Shown here one piece after another: positions 60,637 to 64,000 of a stretch of DNA of 64,000 bases. The notes beneath the pieces were generated by a model. The model had not been told where the DNA came from, did not search any database, and was given only the letters and a program-made list of their open reading frames with translations. Every line of letters starts with the position of its first letter. Position 1 is the stretch's first letter. The stretch spans positions 842,642-906,641 of the forward strand of contig JAXHNR010000002.1 of assembly GCA_034520215.1 (NCBI GenBank), in the 5' to 3' direction. A program made the position numbers and the translations under genes. The stretch is from Candidatus Krumholzibacteriota bacterium (GTDB lineage: Bacteria; Krumholzibacteriota; Krumholzibacteriia; Krumholzibacteriales; WJIX01).

Positions 60637-61623
60637 ATGTCGATTATGATGCTGAAGAAACAAAGAGTTGTTTTATTATCTGTTTTCTTCCTTATCTTTT
60701 CCCTTCTTGTTTCCTGTTCAAAGAAGGATAGTAGCCGGAGGGCTGATTTGAAGGGAAGAACCGATCTTACGGTTCTTTTTACAAGTGGTTTGCATGGAAA
60801 GATCAGATCATGCGGTTGCGCTGTAATCGACATGGGCGGTCTTGGGCGTATGGCTACTTATGTTAAGAGGACTAAGAGAAAAACAGATAATCTTATTTTC
60901 TTAAGCTGCGGCGATGATTTCAGCCTTGATTTATCCTTTTCGATGGATAAAGCGGATTTATTAATGGAGTGTTATGAATTAATGGGACTCGATGTTTTTA
61001 CTACCGGGGAGATAGAATATATTTTCGGTTTGGATTATTTAATTGATATTGACGAGCTGTTCTCCTTTGATTTTGTCGTTTCCAATCTCGTTTATTCTGA
61101 GAATAGAGAAAGGGTCTTCAAGCCCGCTTATTTGATAAAGGAGCTTGATACCGGGCTCAGGGTGGGGATAACCGGCCTTCTGGATGATTCTGTGCGCTTC
61201 CCTGATTATATAGATCGTTCTAAATTCAGGCTTGAACCGGCCGTGGATACCCTAAAGGCAGTGGCTGAAAGGATGAAAGACGAGGCGGATTTACTTATAG
61301 TGCTTTCTCATATGGAGTTGGACGCAACCAGGAGGGTTCTCAGCGAAGTACCTCTGTTTGACATTGCCGTTACCGGACACGGGAGTCAGAGGATCGATAA
61401 AATCGAGAGAGTAGGTGAAACGTTACTCTTAGGTGTGGGGGGGGACGGTAAATATATCGGGAAACTGGATCTTGAAATTTCCAGAAAGGGAGAAATCGAA
61501 TACTCATCTGTAAAACTGGTTCCTTTGGAAAAAAATATACCGATTCATAATGGTGTCAAAAGGGTGTTCCGCAGCCACGGCATCGAGCTGACAGACAAAG
61601 AAGACAGCAAGAAAAGTTATTGA
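60637..61623 (+). CDS. UshA/5'-nucleotidase-like metallophosphatase lipoprotein with lost metal ligands
   Basis: 328 residues with a lipobox (SLLVSC|S). The calcineurin-like fold is visible: FTSGLHGKIRSCGC, MGGLGRMATYVKR, SCGDDF, VTGHGSQ and LGVGGDGKYIG. But the GNHE motif of 5'-nucleotidases reads TGEIEY, and the first Asp of the DxH pair is Gly. The Cys pair CGC is usual for the subfamily. It may bind one metal or none; enzymatic activity is doubtful. GAGG precedes the start. A downstream lipoprotein gene has its own promoter. Confidence 0.75.
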   Translation: MSIMMLKKQRVVLLSVFFLIFSLLVSCSKKDSSRRADLKGRTDLTVLFTSGLHGKIRSCGCAVIDMGGLGRMATYVKRTKRKTDNLIFLSCGDDFSLDLSFSMDKADLLMECYELMGLDVFTTGEIEYIFGLDYLIDIDELFSFDFVVSNLVYSENRERVFKPAYLIKELDTGLRVGITGLLDDSVRFPDYIDRSKFRLEPAVDTLKAVAERMKDEADLLIVLSHMELDATRRVLSEVPLFDIAVTGHGSQRIDKIERVGETLLLGVGGDGKYIGKLDLEISRKGEIEYSSVKLVPLEKNIPIHNGVKRVFRSHGIELTDKEDSKKSY

Positions 61624-61734
61624 TAACCGGGAAAGGGTAAAGAAGGGTGATTAGGCAAGTTATTTTAGATCCATCCGTAACTCTGCCACTTTAACTTTGC
61701 TGTTGACATTGTTGTTAAAGCATATTAATTTCCA

Positions 61735-61764
61735 TTGGAGAAAACTGTTAGTGTATGGTATAAA
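61735..61764 (+). promoter_or_regulatory. Sigma-70 promoter for the lipoprotein at 61817
   Basis: TTGGAG and TATAAA, 18 bases apart, with an extended -10 TGG. The leader is about 45 bases with AAAGGAGAGG before the ATG. Confidence 0.5.
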
Positions 61765-61816
61765 ATTATAAGTAGATAGAGAAACGAGTTATTCGATTTT
61801 TACAAAGGAGAGGTCG

Positions 61817-62596
61817 ATGTCTAAGTTTTTTTCCTTTTCCATGATTATTGTTTTAACTGTCAGTATTTTTGCCGGTTGCGGAGGAGAGCTTGAGGAAACT
61901 TATACTCAGGTAAGTTTAAGGGAAGCGAATTTCGCCGGAATCAAGAGTCCGGGCTATAAGTTCAGTTTTGATACTCCCCATTTCATAGCGTCTAAGGATG
62001 ACGCGGCTCTCGTACGTGAAGGGAATCTGCTTGATTTTTTCACTGGCGATAAACTCGGCAGTGAGATAGAAGCTTTAAAGGGCAAGAATTACAGCGTCGG
62101 TGTTACCAAGAGATTTAACCCCGTAGTTCATTACAAAGTGGATTTTATTGTCGTTGGACAGGACACTTCTTTTGTTGACGCCCCGGCGGGCAACCCTCTT
62201 CCTAATATAGTCAAGGGTTTTGATGATTCCCCTTATGAAGAGATAACACTCGATGGTTTAACCTATAATACTCGTACAACAAAGGAAATAATAGACACAA
62301 AATTCAAGATAGACAAAGCCCCTGTAACTTATGAGGAAGTCAGCTACGACGGTGAACCTGAGATGGCTTTTCTGCTGAACCTGAAGAATGTAAGTTTTAT
62401 TGTTGATTCACCGAATGAGGATACGGCCTTTATTCTCAGGGCTCTGATGAATGAAAATCATTATTTTAAGGGTGGAGTCAGTTTCGGCAGCAGGCCGACG
62501 GCTGCAACCCGAAATTACAGAAGAATCAATCATATTGGAGGCAAAGTTACCGTTGAGTATATAGAATACGCTGGTAAGTTCATATCTACCATCTAA
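61817..62596 (+). CDS. Uncharacterised lipoprotein
   Basis: 259 residues with a lipobox (SIFAGC|G). The mature part is mixed alpha/beta with many strands (YKFSFDTPHF, VVHYKVDFIVVGQD, GKVTVEYIEYAGKFI) and no motif I recognise. It has its own promoter and a strong terminator, so it is a single-gene unit. It should lie in the periplasm or outer membrane. Confidence 0.65.
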   Translation: MSKFFSFSMIIVLTVSIFAGCGGELEETYTQVSLREANFAGIKSPGYKFSFDTPHFIASKDDAALVREGNLLDFFTGDKLGSEIEALKGKNYSVGVTKRFNPVVHYKVDFIVVGQDTSFVDAPAGNPLPNIVKGFDDSPYEEITLDGLTYNTRTTKEIIDTKFKIDKAPVTYEEVSYDGEPEMAFLLNLKNVSFIVDSPNEDTAFILRALMNENHYFKGGVSFGSRPTAATRNYRRINHIGGKVTVEYIEYAGKFISTI

Positions 62597-62634
62597 TATA
62601 CGACAGGATTGATTTTGTATTTTAGTTTTTTATC

Positions 62635-62665
62635 AAGTGCGGTTTCTTAAGCCGCACTTTTTTTA
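62635..62665 (+). terminator. Intrinsic terminator after the lipoprotein gene
   Basis: AAGTGCGG and CCGCACTT pair perfectly over 8 bp (9-base loop), followed by five T. Confidence 0.88.
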
Positions 62666-62786
62666 TGATTGTTTGAGTATGGCGGGTTGTATTGGCGCTT
62701 AAAAGTTTGATATTACTTGACTGTTAGGTTTTTCGTGGAGTAGTTTAGTGTAAGGGGTTACCCCGGTTTTTTTAAGTGGAGGAAGA

Positions 62787-63728
62787 ATGGGTTTGATATT
62801 AAATGTTGGCGATGATGTAGAAAAAATAATGGCTGTATCTAAGAAAGTTGTCAGAACCTTTTCCGGAGGTGAGTTTTTTCTCTTTCAGTTCACTGATAAA
62901 GATGGAGTGCTGAAGGGAGTTATGTGGGATCCTCCCAGTGGAAGTGACGCTATCAGGGCCGGGGATGTTGTACGGGTCAGCGGAACGATACAGGATTACA
63001 AGGGGAGTATCCAGATCAAGGTTTATGATATCGAGAAACTGGAGAGCGCTGAATACGACCCGGCTATGTTCTTGCCCTCTTCGTCGAAACCGGTTGATGA
63101 AATTTATTCAGAAATTCAGCGGATTATTTCTAATGTTGATAATAAATATTTAAAACTCCTCCTTGAGAAGATTTTTGACAACGGCAGTTTCAGAGAAAGG
63201 CTTATAAGCGCGCCCGCGGCTAAAGGGTGGCATCATGCTTATATCGGCGGTTTAGTTGAGCACATATACGATATGTTACAGATGGCCATTAAGGCGGCCG
63301 GCATATATCCGCAAGTTGATGATGATTTGCTGATTGCGGGTGTGATTCTTCATGATCTCGGGAAACTGCAGGAACTCAAAGTTACAAACCATATTGAATA
63401 TTCAGACAGGGGCAGGCTTCTTGGTCATATAACACTTGGGGTTGAGTTTCTGAATGAATATATACGGGGTATTGAGGGTTTTCCCGATGACCTTGAGATG
63501 AAAATCAAGCATATGATACTCAGTCATCATGGGAAATTGGAACATGGTTCACCCGTCAGACCGATGACTGTTGAGGCATTGCTGTTGAGCTATATTGATA
63601 ATATGGACGCGCAGGTGCGGGGAACCCTGAATATCTTTGAAGATCATAATAAAGAGGACGGCAATTGGACTGAGTATGTAAGACTGCTGGACAGGTTTTT
63701 TTATTACGACAAAGAAGAAACAGATTGA
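62787..63728 (+). CDS. YhaM-type 3'-5' exoribonuclease (OB-fold plus HD domain)
   Basis: 313 residues. Residues ~10-95 are an OB-fold nucleic-acid-binding domain (FFLFQFTDKDGVLKGVMW, GDVVRVSGTIQDYKGSIQIKV). Residues ~140-300 are an HD hydrolase: WHHAYIGGLVEH, ILHDLGK, GHITLGVEF, HMILSHHG and YIDNMDA, with all metal ligands intact. This is the domain order of YhaM/CbfI RNA/DNA 3'-5' exonucleases. GGAGGAAG precedes ATG. The alanine racemase gene starts 22 bases later. Confidence 0.88.
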   Translation: MGLILNVGDDVEKIMAVSKKVVRTFSGGEFFLFQFTDKDGVLKGVMWDPPSGSDAIRAGDVVRVSGTIQDYKGSIQIKVYDIEKLESAEYDPAMFLPSSSKPVDEIYSEIQRIISNVDNKYLKLLLEKIFDNGSFRERLISAPAAKGWHHAYIGGLVEHIYDMLQMAIKAAGIYPQVDDDLLIAGVILHDLGKLQELKVTNHIEYSDRGRLLGHITLGVEFLNEYIRGIEGFPDDLEMKIKHMILSHHGKLEHGSPVRPMTVEALLLSYIDNMDAQVRGTLNIFEDHNKEDGNWTEYVRLLDRFFYYDKEETD

Positions 63729-63750
63729 TATGTAGATAACTGGAGAAGTG

Positions 63751-64000
63751 ATGCTGAGTTTTCCCACGTGGGTAGAAATCGATCTTGACGCGTTCAAATG
63801 GAACCTTGAGAGAATCCGTGATATTCTTCCCGGCAGTGTAAATATTATGCTGGTCGTCAAGGCTGACGCGTACGGCCACGGAGCTGTCCGGATTTCTAAG
63901 TTTGCCTCCGGGTGTGGAGTAAATATGCTTGGAGTAGCTACTATTGGTGAGGGTGTGCAGCTTCGTGAAGCTGGAATTAAGCTGCCAATTCTGATTATAA
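63751..64000 (+). CDS. alr: Alanine racemase (3' end outside window)
   Basis: The first 83 codons are visible and the frame stays open to the right edge. It begins SFPTWVEIDLDAFKWNLERI and contains VVKADAYGHGA, the PLP-lysine motif of alanine racemase. It makes D-alanine for peptidoglycan. ATG 63751 has GGAG 5 bases upstream. It follows the YhaM-like gene closely and may be cotranscribed. Confidence 0.93.
   Translation, partial: MLSFPTWVEIDLDAFKWNLERIRDILPGSVNIMLVVKADAYGHGAVRISKFASGCGVNMLGVATIGEGVQLREAGIKLPILII

Overview
The window reads as a stretch of chromosome from a Gram-negative, probably anaerobic or microaerophilic bacterium of the FCB (Fibrobacteres-Chlorobi-Bacteroidetes) superphylum or one of its candidate relatives. 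The grounds are a giant gingipain-like C25 peptidase ending in a type IX-secretion/FlgD-like sorting domain, many lipoproteins with lipoboxes, FG-GAP/VCBS and SdrD-like surface repeats, a sigma-54-type promoter before pilin-like genes, and a reductive-TCA gene set with a two-subunit ATP-citrate lyase. The taxon is inferred. I saw no rRNA, tRNA, CRISPR array, transposase or phage gene, so this looks like ordinary chromosome with some unusual modules.

Layout. 1-5.9 kb: end of a small membrane protein, then a pilin-like operon (GspH/FimT-, PilV-, PilW- and PilX-like) behind a GG-N10-GC promoter; the PilW-like protein carries three SdrD-B-like repeats and a predicted beta-propeller. 6-9.1 kb: metallo-hydrolase, then an ECF sigma factor, zinc-finger anti-sigma factor and two Spy/CpxP-like periplasmic proteins. 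9.2-11.5 kb (minus): EIIA-Ntr-like protein, CBS protein and an ArsB/NhaD/SLC13-type transporter. 11.6-15.3 kb: a tiny Cys-rich ORF, TPR protein, zinc-ribbon membrane protein, a GlpX-like FBPase with altered catalytic motifs, and RarA. 15.5-21.8 kb (minus): aconitase, AclB, AclA and isocitrate dehydrogenase in one operon, the citrate-cleaving side of the reductive TCA cycle. 22-25.4 kb: ferritin-like protein, DUF454 protein, a second isocitrate dehydrogenase and an HD-like protein.

25.6-31 kb holds a complete rnfABCDGE operon (ferredoxin:NAD+ oxidoreductase, ion pump). It is followed convergently by apbE, whose product attaches FMN to RnfD and RnfG; apbE overlaps pgi, which follows a fused ftcD. 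35.1-39.6 kb has a TIM-barrel isomerase, an EF-Tu domain-2-like mini-protein, and a minus-strand namZ-murU-amgK operon that would salvage MurNAc from peptidoglycan to UDP-MurNAc. 39.7-43.9 kb: Ig-like lipoprotein, orphan oligopeptide-binding lipoprotein, YuiD/DUF212 membrane protein.

44-46.4 kb is the most novel-looking locus: a ParA/MinD-like ATPase fused to an AMPK-type glycogen-binding (CBM48) domain, then a protein that looks like a MinD-like fold without its P-loop, then a 109-residue unknown, all behind a promoter and an intrinsic terminator in the leader. 46.5-53.7 kb encodes a matrixin-like lipoprotein and the C25 peptidase. 54-59.1 kb is an acyl-CoA dehydrogenase, EtfBA and a membrane Fe-S ETF:quinone oxidoreductase. 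59.2-64 kb holds TPR, metallophosphatase-like and unknown lipoproteins, a YhaM-type exonuclease and the start of alanine racemase.

Taken together, the metabolic genes suggest electrons from acyl-CoA oxidation entering quinone through EtfAB and the membrane reductase, Rnf coupling ferredoxin and NAD pools to an ion gradient, and reduced ferredoxin able to support reductive carboxylations around the ATP-citrate lyase operon. Cycle direction cannot be settled from this window because the 2-oxoacid:ferredoxin oxidoreductases are not in it.
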